A stretch of 64,000 nucleotides of DNA from Planctomycetota bacterium (GCA_019456145.1 VRUL01000006.1:128423-192422); one strand, 5' to 3'; positions 24,799 to 34,219 are shown, counted from the first letter of the stretch. The notes: generated from the sequence alone by a model not told the origin. Made by a program: numbers and translations.

Positions 24799-27333
24799 AT
24801 GAAAGTTTCCTTTGGACTGAAGACTGTAATTCAAGCTACTGTACTTGCGGCATCGATCTTTACTGCTCATAGCGCTTTTGCCCAAGGGGGGCGTTCCGAC
24901 TATGAGCGTGCGCACAATCTTCGAAAGACCACGGCCAATAAAGTGTTCAAGCAACGCATCAATCCCACCTGGCTTTCGGGTAATACTCAGTTTTGGTATC
25001 GCAATGACCTGGCTGATGAGGTACGTGAGTTTATCTTCGTGAATGCCGAAACCGGCACACGCCAACGGGCATTTGACCACGAGCGTTTTGCCGTGGTACT
25101 TTCCAAAGCGGCCGGGGAAGAAATACAGGCCGACAAACTCCCAATCGAGAAACTGAAGTTCAGTGAGTCCGGGGCAGAGCTTCAGTTCACCAGTGACGGC
25201 AAACGGTGGAAATGTGATTTGCGAAGCTATGAAGTTCGTGAGGTTCCGAAAGACGAACGGACAAGCTCATCTCTTCGGCCACACCCTGAGCTGCATCCGA
25301 GTATTCGAGCTCGCCAAGAGACTTCGATTACGTTTATCAACGGCACAGCAGGCGATGTGGAAGTATATTGGATTGACTATGAGGGAGAGCGACGTCACTA
25401 TGCTACAATCGGCGCCGGCAAGGAACATCAGCAGCACACTTTTGTGGGGCATGTGTGGCTGGTAACGAACAAGGACGGAAAGAGACTGGCTGTATTTGTC
25501 GCTACCGAAGAATTCGGAAGTGCTGCCATAGACGCTAACAGTATTCAGGAAACTGCCGCCAAAGGAAGGCCCAGGTCAGTGAGACAACGCGGCAAGTCGC
25601 CGGACGGCGAATGGTCTGCATTTATAAAAGATTACAACCTCTATGTACGGAACATCGAAAATGGCCGGGAGAATTCGCTCAGCAGTGACGGCACCGAAGA
25701 AGAGGCATATTCGAGACGTCTATACTGGTCACCGGACTCCGAAAAATTAGCCACGCTGCGAGTCACAAAAGGCGATGACAGAAAAATCCACCTCATCGAG
25801 TCGTCACCCAAAGACCAGTTGCAGCCGAAACTCCATACATTTTCTTATGCCAAACCCGGCGACCGCATTGCTATCAGCAGGCCCCAATTGTTCAACATCG
25901 CCAGCGAGTGTCATATTCCTGTTGCGGACGAGCTTTTTTCAAATCCCTGGAGAATTTCAGAGATTCGTTGGGCGCCGGATTCCAGTAAGTTTACTTTCCT
26001 CTATAACCAGCGCGGCCACCAGGTACTCCGTCTCATAAGCGTGGATGCCAACACCGGCCAAACGCGTCACATAGTTGATGAACAAAGCAGGACGTTTATC
26101 GACTATTCATTTAAGCAGTTTAGTCATTACCTCGACGATATGAACGAAATTATCTGGATGTCTGAACGTGACGGCTGGAACCACCTTTACCTTTATGATT
26201 CGGAAACAGGCTGCGTAAAGAACCAAATTACCAAAGGTGATTGGGTTGTGCGCCGTGTGGATCGCGTCGACGAGGAGAAACGCCAAATCTGGTTTCGGGC
26301 CGGCGGTATCCGAGAAGAGCAGGACCCTTACTATGTGCATTTCTGCCGTGTGAATTTGGATGGCTCAGGTCTCGTAGTGCTGACCGAAGGGGACGGGACG
26401 CATGAAATTGAGTTTTCACCGGATCGCCGATTCTTCCTTGACCGATGGTCCCGGGTCGATAAGCCGCCTGTCACCGAGCTGCGCGATGCCAACGAAGGTA
26501 AACTCATTTGCGAATTGGAACAAGCCGACTGGACCGAGCTGCTGGAAACCGGATGGCGTCCACCGGAGCGATTCGTTGCAAAGGGCCGAGATGGCCAAAC
26601 AGACATTTACGGGATAATCATCCGTCCGAGCAATTTCGACCCGAAACGCCAATACCCTGTGATTGAGCAGATTTATGCCGGTCCGCAAGGCGCGTTTGTA
26701 CCGAAATCGTTCGGGCTGCAAACTCGCCAGCACGCTATTGCCGAGCTTGGTTTTATTGTTGTGCAGATTGATGGCATGGGTACGTCGTATCGCTCAAAGG
26801 CATTTCATGATGTTTGCTGGAAAAACCTCGGAGACTCTGGTTTTGACGACCGTATTCTATGGATGAAGGCAGCGGCAGCGAAGTATCTCTCCATGGACCT
26901 TACACGAGTCGGTATTTATGGTGGTTCGGCGGGGGGGCAAAGCTCGCTTCGTGCTCTTTTGGCCCATGGCGATTTCTATAAGGTTGCAGTTTCCGACTGC
27001 GGCTGCCACGATAACCGAATGGATAAAATATGGTGGAATGAGTTGTGGATGGGCTGGCCTATTGGGCCGCATTACGAAGAACAATCGAATGTTACGCAAG
27101 CTCACAAACTACAGGGTAAACTGCTACTAACCGTGGGGGAACTCGACAAGAACGTGGATCCCGCCTCCACCATGCAGGTCGTCGATGCACTTATCAAAGC
27201 AGATAAGGATTTTGACCTGATAATAGTGCCGGGCCGTGGTCATGGCGTGGGTGGAGGCCGCTATGCCAGCCGGCGGCGTACGGATTTCTTCGTTCGGCAC
27301 TTGCTTGGTGTAGAGCCTCGCAGCCGGCCATGA
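24799..27333 (+). CDS. S9 prolyl-oligopeptidase-family peptidase with VHL-beta-like insert
   Basis: An 844-residue exported peptidase. AGGAGG lies 9 nt before ATG 24799, which also begins the signal peptide (ending HSAFAQ); ATG 24766 has none. Residues about 165-240 resemble the beta domain of the von Hippel-Lindau protein: TSITFINGTAGDVEVYWIDY, EGERRHYATIGAG and HTFVGHVWLVTNKDG match VIFCNRSP, VWLNFDGE, YPTLPPG and YRGHLWLF in human VHL. The DPP4-type beta-propeller follows, then the alpha/beta-hydrolase domain with Ser in YGGSAGGQSS, Asp in GELDKNVDP and His in PGRGHGVGG. It probably digests peptides in the periplasm. The VHL fold may bind a substrate or partner. Confidence 0.9.
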   Translation: MKVSFGLKTVIQATVLAASIFTAHSAFAQGGRSDYERAHNLRKTTANKVFKQRINPTWLSGNTQFWYRNDLADEVREFIFVNAETGTRQRAFDHERFAVVLSKAAGEEIQADKLPIEKLKFSESGAELQFTSDGKRWKCDLRSYEVREVPKDERTSSSLRPHPELHPSIRARQETSITFINGTAGDVEVYWIDYEGERRHYATIGAGKEHQQHTFVGHVWLVTNKDGKRLAVFVATEEFGSAAIDANSIQETAAKGRPRSVRQRGKSPDGEWSAFIKDYNLYVRNIENGRENSLSSDGTEEEAYSRRLYWSPDSEKLATLRVTKGDDRKIHLIESSPKDQLQPKLHTFSYAKPGDRIAISRPQLFNIASECHIPVADELFSNPWRISEIRWAPDSSKFTFLYNQRGHQVLRLISVDANTGQTRHIVDEQSRTFIDYSFKQFSHYLDDMNEIIWMSERDGWNHLYLYDSETGCVKNQITKGDWVVRRVDRVDEEKRQIWFRAGGIREEQDPYYVHFCRVNLDGSGLVVLTEGDGTHEIEFSPDRRFFLDRWSRVDKPPVTELRDANEGKLICELEQADWTELLETGWRPPERFVAKGRDGQTDIYGIIIRPSNFDPKRQYPVIEQIYAGPQGAFVPKSFGLQTRQHAIAELGFIVVQIDGMGTSYRSKAFHDVCWKNLGDSGFDDRILWMKAAAAKYLSMDLTRVGIYGGSAGGQSSLRALLAHGDFYKVAVSDCGCHDNRMDKIWWNELWMGWPIGPHYEEQSNVTQAHKLQGKLLLTVGELDKNVDPASTMQVVDALIKADKDFDLIIVPGRGHGVGGGRYASRRRTDFFVRHLLGVEPRSRP

Positions 27334-27623
27334 AGGGCCAATAGAAGCCGACACACCACTTGATGTATCAATAAAGTTTATGCCGAAAGGCGCATCATTA
27401 TACCGACCATCATCGTTCAGAATCCAAGCCACGAACGCACTATCGGCCTTAAACAGGTTATGGGGGAGGTGATAAAAGTTTGTCAGATGACGGTAAAAAA
27501 AAAGTTTCGAAGTTGATTTTTTATTGCAGGGGTGATATTCTATTGGGGATGAGGTTCAGTTGTGTAGCTGGGCAGAGATAAACGGGAAATATAAGATGAA
27601 ATCATTTTAAGGAGCAGAAAGAA

Positions 27624-28016
27624 ATGTTAATGAAACGAATCTTGATAGTTTTTGTGCTTGCGGGTGTCATGCTGGCTTTCGGTGGCTGCAGGCCTTCACT
27701 TATTGGCTCAGATTCGGCCGTTTATTCTATGGGGACACTGTACGCTGTGACGAACCAGGATCTAACCCTGGTCTACGGGGCGGCACAGAAAGCTCTGGCG
27801 GATTTGGAGATAGAGGTCACTGAAAAAGCGAAAGATGCCTTTTATGCCAAGGTTGTCGGCACAGGTGCAGACGACAAGATGATTACGATAGAGATAAAGC
27901 CAAGAAAAGACAAGCTTACTGATTTTCGCATAAGAGTAGGCCCACCGGGCAACCGGGAGCGATCACGTGTAATCTATGAGCGGATACAGCAAAATCTTAA
28001 GAGTGGCTCCAAGTAG
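27624..28016 (+). CDS. DUF3568 lipoprotein
   Basis: A 130-residue protein with AAGGAG 9 nt before the ATG. The lipobox is AFGGC (Cys 22), so it is a lipoprotein. The rest, AVYSMGTLYAVTNQDLTLVYGA, AAQKALADLEIEV and a mixed alpha/beta domain, matches the DUF3568 pattern of small bacterial lipoproteins of unknown function. It stands alone between the S9 gene and a convergent isomerase-like gene. Confidence 0.8.
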   Translation: MLMKRILIVFVLAGVMLAFGGCRPSLIGSDSAVYSMGTLYAVTNQDLTLVYGAAQKALADLEIEVTEKAKDAFYAKVVGTGADDKMITIEIKPRKDKLTDFRIRVGPPGNRERSRVIYERIQQNLKSGSK

Positions 28017-28188
28017 AACTCCAGCTCACATTGGGCCGTCCGGATAATAAAGTCATAGAACACATTACCTCTTCGCTTGCATTTGAGTATAGCCGGGTCA
28101 GCGTTTCGGTCTTAATATTACTGCGCCGAAGCCGAGGAGCGAGCAATTCTGCCGGCGCGAATCTGCTGTGGGATCCAATCCGGATTCT

Positions 28189-29043
28189 TTAAACTTTTCC
28201 CCAGCCGCGCATAGCTTCCAGACATTTCTCTATACTGACAAGCGGAGGATATGCGTCACTCTCGTACTCAACAATGTACCATTTGGTTTGGCCGATTGTC
28301 TCGCAGATTTGAAAGATTTCTTGCCACGGCAGCTCATCATCTCCGATTATGGCGTTGGGCTTGCTTTTTGAGAATGCCTTGAGGTGTACGGTAGTGGCCC
28401 GGCCGGGGTAACGCTTCAGGAACACAACCGGATCACCACCGCCTCCCATAGCGTTTCCTGTATCGAATTGCATGATTACTTCTTTTTTCGTATTACCGAA
28501 GAACGTGTCCCACGGCATCTCGCCATCCAAAGGCCTGAATTCGATGTTGTGATTGTGGTAACCGACCTGCATACCGTGTGGTTTTACCTTGTCAGAGAGT
28601 TCGTTGAACAGCTTTGCAGTTTCCTGCCAAGCCTTGCGGGAGCTTCGATACTTTCCCGGCAGGCCCGGAACGATGAGATATTTATTGCCGATAGTTCGAT
28701 TGAATTCGATTGTCTTTTGCAGATTGTCACCCAGCAGGGTATCGAGTTGAGTGTGTGTGCCGCAGCATACCAAACCTGTGTCATCCAGAAGCTTTCTTAG
28801 TGTTTTTGCGTCCCGGTCGTAATAACCTGCAAATTCCACCCCTTTGTACCCCATCTTTGCCACTGCCTGGATGGTGCCCGGCAGGTCTTTAGCGCATTCA
28901 TGGCGAACTGAGTAGAGCTGTACACCGACTGGGATTCGCTTTTTGCTTTTTACATTCTTGGATTTGCATCCCGTACAAGCTGTAAGGAAACCTGTAACAC
29001 CGAGTTTTAAGAATTCACGTTTTGTAATCATTTGCTTTTTCAT
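28189..29043 (-). CDS. exported xylose-isomerase-like TIM-barrel protein
   Basis: A 284-residue sugar phosphate isomerase/epimerase-family protein (PF01261). AAAGGAT precedes ATG 29043 by about 8 nt. The N-terminus MKKQMITKREFLKLGVTGFL with TACTGC looks like a Tat-type signal ending in a lipobox, with KR in place of RR. Barrel motifs are VGVQLYSVRHEC, YKGVEFAGYY, HNHNIEFRP (metal His), MQFDTGNAMGGGGDP and VHLKAFSK. Relatives convert sugars or inositols; being exported, it probably works with the Gfo/Idh enzymes. Substrate not known. Confidence 0.85.
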   Translation of the reverse strand: MKKQMITKREFLKLGVTGFLTACTGCKSKNVKSKKRIPVGVQLYSVRHECAKDLPGTIQAVAKMGYKGVEFAGYYDRDAKTLRKLLDDTGLVCCGTHTQLDTLLGDNLQKTIEFNRTIGNKYLIVPGLPGKYRSSRKAWQETAKLFNELSDKVKPHGMQVGYHNHNIEFRPLDGEMPWDTFFGNTKKEVIMQFDTGNAMGGGGDPVVFLKRYPGRATTVHLKAFSKSKPNAIIGDDELPWQEIFQICETIGQTKWYIVEYESDAYPPLVSIEKCLEAMRGWGKV

Positions 29044-29493
29044 AATGCTATCCTTTTTAGGCACTGACATCGATTTGTTAATCCTTGAAAAATAAAAACG
29101 GAATTTAGATACTGGTTGACGCATCCACGTATCTATGCGTCATTGCACGAAAGCCGAGTAGTAGAAAACACACAATAAACATTATGATTATATACTACTC
29201 CGCTGGCGGACAGTCCAGAAAAAACGGAGCTAAATATTGCCTTTTGAGGCGAAATTCGTAGAAACCACGATATGAAAGCGGCCGAAATTGAGCCGATTTG
29301 AGATAAAGACGATAATGGTGATTCCTGTAGCGTAAATCTTCTATTCTTTTGAACTTTCGTGTGGGATAGGTTCATCCAACAGATACATAGAGGAAATTCG
29401 GCTAAGGTATGGCATGGACAAGGTGAATCTGGTATTCTAATCAAAGTGGCAGGATTAGCAGCGAAGAAAAGTGAATACAAAAGGATGTGCCGG
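29044..29493. other. 450-bp gap between divergent genes
   Basis: The frame of the PQQ protein stays open from 29359, but only the part from 29494 has a signal peptide. The remaining sequence must hold two divergent promoters; none stands out. No repeat recognised. Confidence 0.4.
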
Positions 29494-30819
29494 ATGAAAA
29501 GGTCAGGACAGTTGGTGATTACAGGCAAACGAATATTAAAACAATTTGTAGTGGTGAGCGTTTTCTTGTTGGCGTCAGTGGCCCCCGCAGCTTCTCTTTT
29601 GCGAAGCAAAACGGCGGGGGGGCAGCAGTGGACGCGTTTCCGCGGGCCGAACGGACAGGGCATAAGTTATGCTGAAACGATACCCATCAAATGGACCCAA
29701 AAGGATTACAACTGGAAGGTCAAGTTGCCGGGAGGCGGTCATTCTTCGCCTGTTATCTGGGGTGACAAGGTCTTTTTGACCAGCGGGGACCAAAAGACCA
29801 GTCGCGGAATGCTTTTAGCTCTACGCGTTTCAGATGGTAAGGTCTTATGGCGAAAAGAATATGCCCTGACCAGGTATCTGATGAACAGCAGCAATAGTTA
29901 CGCTACTGCCACGCCAGCGGTGGATGGCGACCATGTATATACACTTTGGGCTACTGCTAACGAGACAATCCTGGTTGCACTGGACCACAACGGCGAGGAA
30001 GTCTGGCAGAGTACCTTTGGAGGCGTTAATTCTCAGCACGGGCCGGGCATTTCGCCCATTGTTGTCAACGATGTTGTGGTTTTTACCCATGAGCACGAAA
30101 GAATCGTCAATGATGCTCGAAGTGCCTGGATAGCAATTGACCGTAAGAGCGGCAAGAGGCGATGGAAACTTGAGCGGCAGACGAGGGGCAAAACGTCCTA
30201 CTCGACGCCATGCGTTTACTCACAGGGAACCGATGTGCCGCTGTTGGTTTTCACAAGCTTTGCCCACGGCATGACCGGTGTTGACCCGAGCAGTGGGGCG
30301 GTCGTATGGGAGGCCAAGTCGGTGTTCACCAGCCGCATAGTCAGTTCACCCGTTATTGCAGGTGAACTGTTAATCGGTACTTGCGGCGACGGTTCCAGCG
30401 GTAAGCGCCTGATTGCTGTCCAACCGGGCAGGGGGGGCAAGTCGGCCGAGCCAACAGAGGTATACAAGATTGAGAATAGATTGGTGCCGTATGTCACCAC
30501 TTCATTGGCTAAAGATGGATTGTTGTTTACGTTTCATGACAGGGGGGATATTTGTTGCCTGCGCAGCGCCACAGGTGAACAACTGTGGAGCGAAAAGCCC
30601 GCCGGTCCCTTTTATGGCTCGCCAGTGTGGGTAAACGGCAAACTGTACTGTATCACGAAAAAGGGGGAGGTTGTCGTAATCAAGGCCGATTCCACATACG
30701 AGCTGCTTGCGGTCAATCCGTTAGGTGAAGAGAGCTACGCAACTCCTGCCGTGGCTGGCGGGAAGATGTATCTGCGGACTTATTCACACCTTATTTCCAT
30801 CGGAGGCAGGAAAGAGTAG
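29494..30819 (+). CDS. PQQ-like beta-propeller secreted protein
   Basis: A 441-residue protein. I start at ATG 29494 (AAAGGAT upstream), which opens the signal peptide ILKQFVVVSVFLLASVAPA. Then WTRFRGPNGQGIS, a motif that begins many planctomycete PQQ-repeat proteins, and seven or eight blades follow (VIWGDKVFLTSGD, LLALRVSDGKVLWRKEY, LVALDHNGEEVWQ, WIAIDRKSGKRRWK, AGELLIGTCGDGS). Blades contain the A-x-D-x-x-TGK-x-x-W pattern. Likely a periplasmic binding scaffold rather than a dehydrogenase. A 15-bp motif shared with 24536 lies in the first mature codons. Its 3' end overlaps the convergent PEP-CTERM gene by 29 bp. Confidence 0.85.
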   Translation: MKRSGQLVITGKRILKQFVVVSVFLLASVAPAASLLRSKTAGGQQWTRFRGPNGQGISYAETIPIKWTQKDYNWKVKLPGGGHSSPVIWGDKVFLTSGDQKTSRGMLLALRVSDGKVLWRKEYALTRYLMNSSNSYATATPAVDGDHVYTLWATANETILVALDHNGEEVWQSTFGGVNSQHGPGISPIVVNDVVVFTHEHERIVNDARSAWIAIDRKSGKRRWKLERQTRGKTSYSTPCVYSQGTDVPLLVFTSFAHGMTGVDPSSGAVVWEAKSVFTSRIVSSPVIAGELLIGTCGDGSSGKRLIAVQPGRGGKSAEPTEVYKIENRLVPYVTTSLAKDGLLFTFHDRGDICCLRSATGEQLWSEKPAGPFYGSPVWVNGKLYCITKKGEVVVIKADSTYELLAVNPLGEESYATPAVAGGKMYLRTYSHLISIGGRKE

Positions 30820-31435
30820 GGGGGCAAAATCTTCGTCTCTTCAGCAGTAGCACACCAAGGCCAAGCAATAATATCGTTGCCGGTTCGGGTATTATCTCTA
30901 TAGATACTGACACAGGAACTCTTTCACCACTAATAAGGTCTAATTCTCCAATTACATCATATATGCCTGGATTTACAGGAAAATCATCATCTGTCGGCAG
31001 TGTCCCATTATCGTTCATCATATTCCAGATGGTCTGGCCTTCTTTAGATTCATACGGGCCTAAATGAAAGGCTGTAAAACCAAGCACAACGGACAGATAT
31101 GGGTAGGACCAAATTTGGATACCATCTTGCATAATCCTAAATTCGTAATAAGCAAGTGAGTCAGATACAACCGAACCCAGAGTTACATCCTCGTCCCCGA
31201 GATTAGTCACCCTATATAGCATCTCAACATTCTCACCTAAGTCGTAAACAGATTTATTCGTCTGCATATAATACTCAATGTTGTCGACGACTATAAACGA
31301 GTTTGAATCAACGAGAGTCGCTTTTGCACTTACTGTCATGAATAATATAGATATGCAGATACAAGCCAATTTCTTCAGAATTATTTTTATTCGGCCATTC
31401 GTTTTACTGCCCTCATTTCTGACCAATGCGGCCAT
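30791..31435 (-). CDS. PEP-CTERM sorting-domain protein with BsuPI-like domain
   Basis: A 214-residue exported protein. The signal segment is IKIILKKLACICISILFMTV ending at SAKA. The middle (YRVTNLGDEDVTLGSVVSDS) resembles the BsuPI beta-sandwich of intracellular protease inhibitors. The C-terminus IPEPATILLLGLGVLLLKRR is a complete PEP-CTERM signal: PEP motif, membrane helix, Arg cluster, recognised by exosortase for sorting linked to exopolysaccharide. Unusually 12 residues (CPPTLSCLRW within them) continue after the Arg cluster, exactly where the gene overlaps the convergent PQQ gene, so the normal stop was probably lost. No ribosome site precedes the ATG. Confidence 0.8.
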   Translation of the reverse strand: MAALVRNEGSKTNGRIKIILKKLACICISILFMTVSAKATLVDSNSFIVVDNIEYYMQTNKSVYDLGENVEMLYRVTNLGDEDVTLGSVVSDSLAYYEFRIMQDGIQIWSYPYLSVVLGFTAFHLGPYESKEGQTIWNMMNDNGTLPTDDDFPVNPGIYDVIGELDLISGERVPVSVSIEIIPEPATILLLGLGVLLLKRRRFCPPTLSCLRWK

Positions 31436-31667
31436 TAAATATTCGTAAGAGAAGCAAGGTGCCTTCGCGTGTTGAAAAAATCCCAGAAACTTGATGCTAA
31501 TCTTCTATAATTTTACTGCCTTCGAGCAGCTCTGTCAAATCATTTTTAGTGTAAAAGCGGCATTTTGCATGCAGCCAACGGGGCATCTTTATTTGCAGGT
31601 TTAATTAAAAAGACTGTTTATGAGCTAAAAATGGGTTTTGGGGAGCTATAGAAAACAATTTTTTTTC

Positions 31668-31696
31668 TTGCGTATATGTCTAAATAGACATATAAT
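31668..31696 (+). promoter_or_regulatory. SOS promoter with palindromic operator between -35 and -10
   Basis: -35 TTGCGT (31668-31673), a 17-bp spacer and -10 TATAAT (31691-31696). Arms TATATGTCTA (31673-31682) and TAGACATATA (31685-31694), perfect over 10 bp with 2 bp between, cover the spacer. That is a textbook repressor site. The core TGTCTA-N2-TAGACA does not match the enterobacterial (CTGT-N8-ACAG) or Bacillus (GAAC-N4-GTTC) SOS boxes. Confidence 0.7.
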
Positions 31697-31722
31697 ATAA
31701 TAAGGTAGTTTTTGAGGCGATT

Positions 31723-32337
31723 ATGGAAGCTCTAACGGAAAAACAGCAAAAGGTTCTCAGTTTTATTGAGAAAAGGTTGGGAGAGAATAATCCGCCGAGC
31801 CAGCGGGAAATCGCCCGGCACTTCGGCCTTGCGCGGAACGCCATTCGTCAGTTCGCAAGCTATCTTAAGAAGAAAGGCTATCTGATAGATTTGGGCGGCC
31901 ATCGGGGACTGAGGCTGTCTGAAGAGTACCTGTACAGAAAAAAGGAGACGGAGGGTATCCCTATTGTGGGTAGAGTGGCGGCGGGGGAGCCGATATTGGC
32001 GGAAGAAAATATCGAGGGGTATGTAGACCCGGGGGAATTGTTCGGCCAATCGAAAGACAGTTTTATTCTGAGAGTTAGCGGCGATAGTATGGTTGACGAA
32101 GGTATTATGGATGGTGATTTCGTAGTGGTTGAGCCGGCTTCGACGATTGAGAACGGGAAAATTGGGGTGGTGCTGCTGGATGATGAAGCGACCGTTAAGA
32201 GAATATATATCCAGCGTAACCGGATAGCCTTAAAATCGGCCAACCGCGCGGCGGGTTACAGGACCAGATATATTAAGGGAACCGACAGAAGTATTCGTAT
32301 AATCGGCAAGGTGACTGGATGTCTTAGAACTATATAA
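31723..32337 (+). CDS. lexA: LexA repressor
   Basis: A 204-residue SOS repressor that cleaves itself when RecA filaments form. N-terminal winged helix: LTEKQQKVLSFIEKRLG, SQREIARHFGLARNAIRQF as the recognition helix, GYLIDLGGHRGL. The cleavage site is Ala-Gly in GRVAAGEPILAEE; the catalytic Ser is in SGDSMVDEGI and Lys in EATVKRI. It has an unusual recognition helix compared with E. coli LexA, which fits the unusual palindrome upstream. It heads an operon with a small ORF, umuD and umuC, so it probably represses itself and the mutagenic polymerase together. Confidence 0.93.
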   Translation: MEALTEKQQKVLSFIEKRLGENNPPSQREIARHFGLARNAIRQFASYLKKKGYLIDLGGHRGLRLSEEYLYRKKETEGIPIVGRVAAGEPILAEENIEGYVDPGELFGQSKDSFILRVSGDSMVDEGIMDGDFVVVEPASTIENGKIGVVLLDDEATVKRIYIQRNRIALKSANRAAGYRTRYIKGTDRSIRIIGKVTGCLRTI

Positions 32338-32352
32338 GAGGGAAGAGGTACT

Positions 32353-32436
32353 TTGCCGGACCTGGACAGGAATAACGGGCTGGTCGTATTCGAATGCGGC
32401 AAAGATTACTTTGAGCCAATAATGAGTGCAGAATGA
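32353..32436 (+). CDS. putative 27-codon ORF between lexA and umuD
   Basis: TTG 32353 opens 27 codons (LPDLDRNNGLVVFECGKDYF, then EPIMSAE) ending in TGA at 32434-32436. GGAAGAGG precedes the TTG by about 4 nt. The stop overlaps the umuD start as ATGA, the same junction used between umuD and umuC, so translation would be coupled. The frame is also the continuation of lexA past its TAA. It may be a real small protein, a coupling leader or chance; umuD has no ribosome site of its own, which favours coupling. Confidence 0.35.
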   Translation: MPDLDRNNGLVVFECGKDYFEPIMSAE

Positions 32437-32864
32437 ATACTAAAGTCCAGACAGTTTATATGCCGGATCTATCTACAAAGTATCGGCAATCCCTGTTTGA
32501 TGCGAGGGTGCCGGCAGGGTTTCCTTCTCCTGCCGCCGATTACGAAGAGGACAAGCTCGACTTGAATGAGCACCTGATTAAGCATCCGGCAGCTACATTT
32601 TTTGTCAGAGCAATCGGCGATTCGATGATTGGAGCGGGCATTCACTGCGGAGACCTTTTAGTTGTTGACCGCAGCCTTGAAGCCAGAGACAAGAGCGTAG
32701 TAATAGCGGTTGTAGACGGCGAACTGACTGTCAAAAGAATCAGAATCAAGAAAAAAAAGATAACTTTAGAGCCTGAAAACAAAAGCTACTGTGCTCAGGA
32801 GATCAATGAGAATATGGAATTTGAGGTATGGGGGGTAGTGACCAGCGTTATACATAAACTATGA
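32433..32864 (+). CDS. umuD: UmuD-like SOS mutagenesis protein
   Basis: A 143-residue S24-type self-cleaving protein and accessory subunit of DNA polymerase V. The cleavage site is [15 protein letters not shown] (Ala-Gly, as in GFPSPAADY of E. coli UmuD); the Ser is in [11 protein letters not shown] and Lys in LTVKRIRIK. After RecA-stimulated cleavage the short form would join UmuC. Its start overlaps the preceding small ORF by ATGA and its stop overlaps umuC by four bases, so the three are translated together. Expected LexA control from the promoter at 31668. Confidence 0.93.
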   Translation: MNTKVQTVYMPDLSTKYRQSLFDARVPAGFPSPAADYEEDKLDLNEHLIKHPAATFFVRAIGDSMIGAGIHCGDLLVVDRSLEARDKSVVIAVVDGELTVKRIRIKKKKITLEPENKSYCAQEINENMEFEVWGVVTSVIHKL

Positions 32865-34117
32865 AAGAGATATTTGCGCTTGTTGATTGTAATAACTTCT
32901 ATGCCTCCTGTGAGCGTGCATTTAATCCGAGATTGGAAGGCAGGCCGATAGTTGTGTTATCAAACAACGACGGCTGTGTTGTGGCCCGCTCCAATGAGGC
33001 AAAGGCACTGGGTATCGGTATGGGGGTTCCGGCTTTTGAGGCCGAAAAGGTCATGGAGGAAAATAACGTTGAGGTCTTTTCTTCAAACTACGCCCTTTAT
33101 GCGGACATGTCCAGCCGGGTGATGAAAACACTGTCGAGTTTTACTCCTGATATGGAAGTCTACTCGATTGATGAAGCCTTCTTAAACCTTGCCGGTTTTA
33201 ACTGCTCTTTGGCCGATTACGGAGGAAAGATTTGCCGAACCGTCAAGAAGTGGACGGGCATTCCTGTAACAGTTGGTATAGGGCAAACAAAAACGCTGTC
33301 AAAAATAGCCAACAGGATTGCCAAAAAATCGGGCAAAGCAGATGGAGTGCAGGACTTGACCGATGCTGCTTTTCTGAACGAGATTCTTGCCAAAACCGCG
33401 GTAGAAAAAATCTGGACGGTAGGAATCAAAACGACTATAAAGCTAAAAAGGGCGGGGATTGAAACTGCGCTGGACTTACAAAAAGCGGACATAAACTGGA
33501 TTAGACAAAAGTTTGGTGTTGTGGGGGTAAGAACGGTTTATGAGCTAAGGGGTATTAGCTGTTATCCTTTAGAGCAAAATCCGCCTGTTAAAAAATCGAT
33601 TGCCGTATCGCGGTCTTTTGGCAAGCCGGTCGAATCCATCGAAGGGCTAAAAGAGTCGGTTGCCAGCTATTGCTCAAGGGCCGGTGAGAAACTGAGGCAG
33701 CAGGGATTAGCAGCCGGCTTGATGACGGTATACGTTACAACCAGCCGATTTATAAAAAACAGGTATTTCAATTCTCACGCCATAGAGTTTCCCACTGCTA
33801 CCAGTGACACAATGGAGCTTATTCGGGGGGCACTATTCTGCATAGGCAAATTATATCGCAGTGGCTTTGCGTTCAAAAAAGCCGGGATTGTGTTAAATGG
33901 TCTTGTGTCTGAAAAACGGATTCAGGGGAATTTGTTTGATAGTGTTGACAGAGAAAAATCTCAGCGACTTATGCAGGCGGTAGATGCCGTCAATACCAGA
34001 TTAAACTGCCCGCTTCGATGGGCGGCAGAAGGATTAAACCAACCCTGGAAGGTAAAGTTCAACAAGCGCTCTTATCGATATACGACCCGATGGGATGAGC
34101 TGCCGCCAGTTGCATAG
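32861..34117 (+). CDS. umuC: Y-family DNA polymerase V catalytic subunit
   Basis: A 418-residue translesion polymerase. Palm motif: [19 protein letters not shown] with the first Asp; [14 protein letters not shown]; the two acidic residues in [11 protein letters not shown]. Then the helix-hairpin-helix part ([14 protein letters not shown]) and the little-finger domain with the UmuC-type C-terminus ([20 protein letters not shown], ending [12 protein letters not shown]). ATGA overlap with umuD. Full length, about the same as E. coli UmuC. It would copy past DNA lesions with reduced fidelity during the SOS response. Confidence 0.95.
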   Translation: MKEIFALVDCNNFYASCERAFNPRLEGRPIVVLSNNDGCVVARSNEAKALGIGMGVPAFEAEKVMEENNVEVFSSNYALYADMSSRVMKTLSSFTPDMEVYSIDEAFLNLAGFNCSLADYGGKICRTVKKWTGIPVTVGIGQTKTLSKIANRIAKKSGKADGVQDLTDAAFLNEILAKTAVEKIWTVGIKTTIKLKRAGIETALDLQKADINWIRQKFGVVGVRTVYELRGISCYPLEQNPPVKKSIAVSRSFGKPVESIEGLKESVASYCSRAGEKLRQQGLAAGLMTVYVTTSRFIKNRYFNSHAIEFPTATSDTMELIRGALFCIGKLYRSGFAFKKAGIVLNGLVSEKRIQGNLFDSVDREKSQRLMQAVDAVNTRLNCPLRWAAEGLNQPWKVKFNKRSYRYTTRWDELPPVA

Positions 34118-34219
34118 GGATAAAATGGGCAAATCTCTACAGCCTGACAAGACGTAGATCGTAGAGACGATATTGAAATAATAATAGGCGTAAAGACGCT
34201 TAGAGTCGTAATACTCACA

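Noticed and set aside
27127-27432. Minus-strand frame across the S9 gene end and the gap behind it
   Set aside because: Mostly antisense to the S9 gene, with no ribosome site; the gap part alone is too short to identify.
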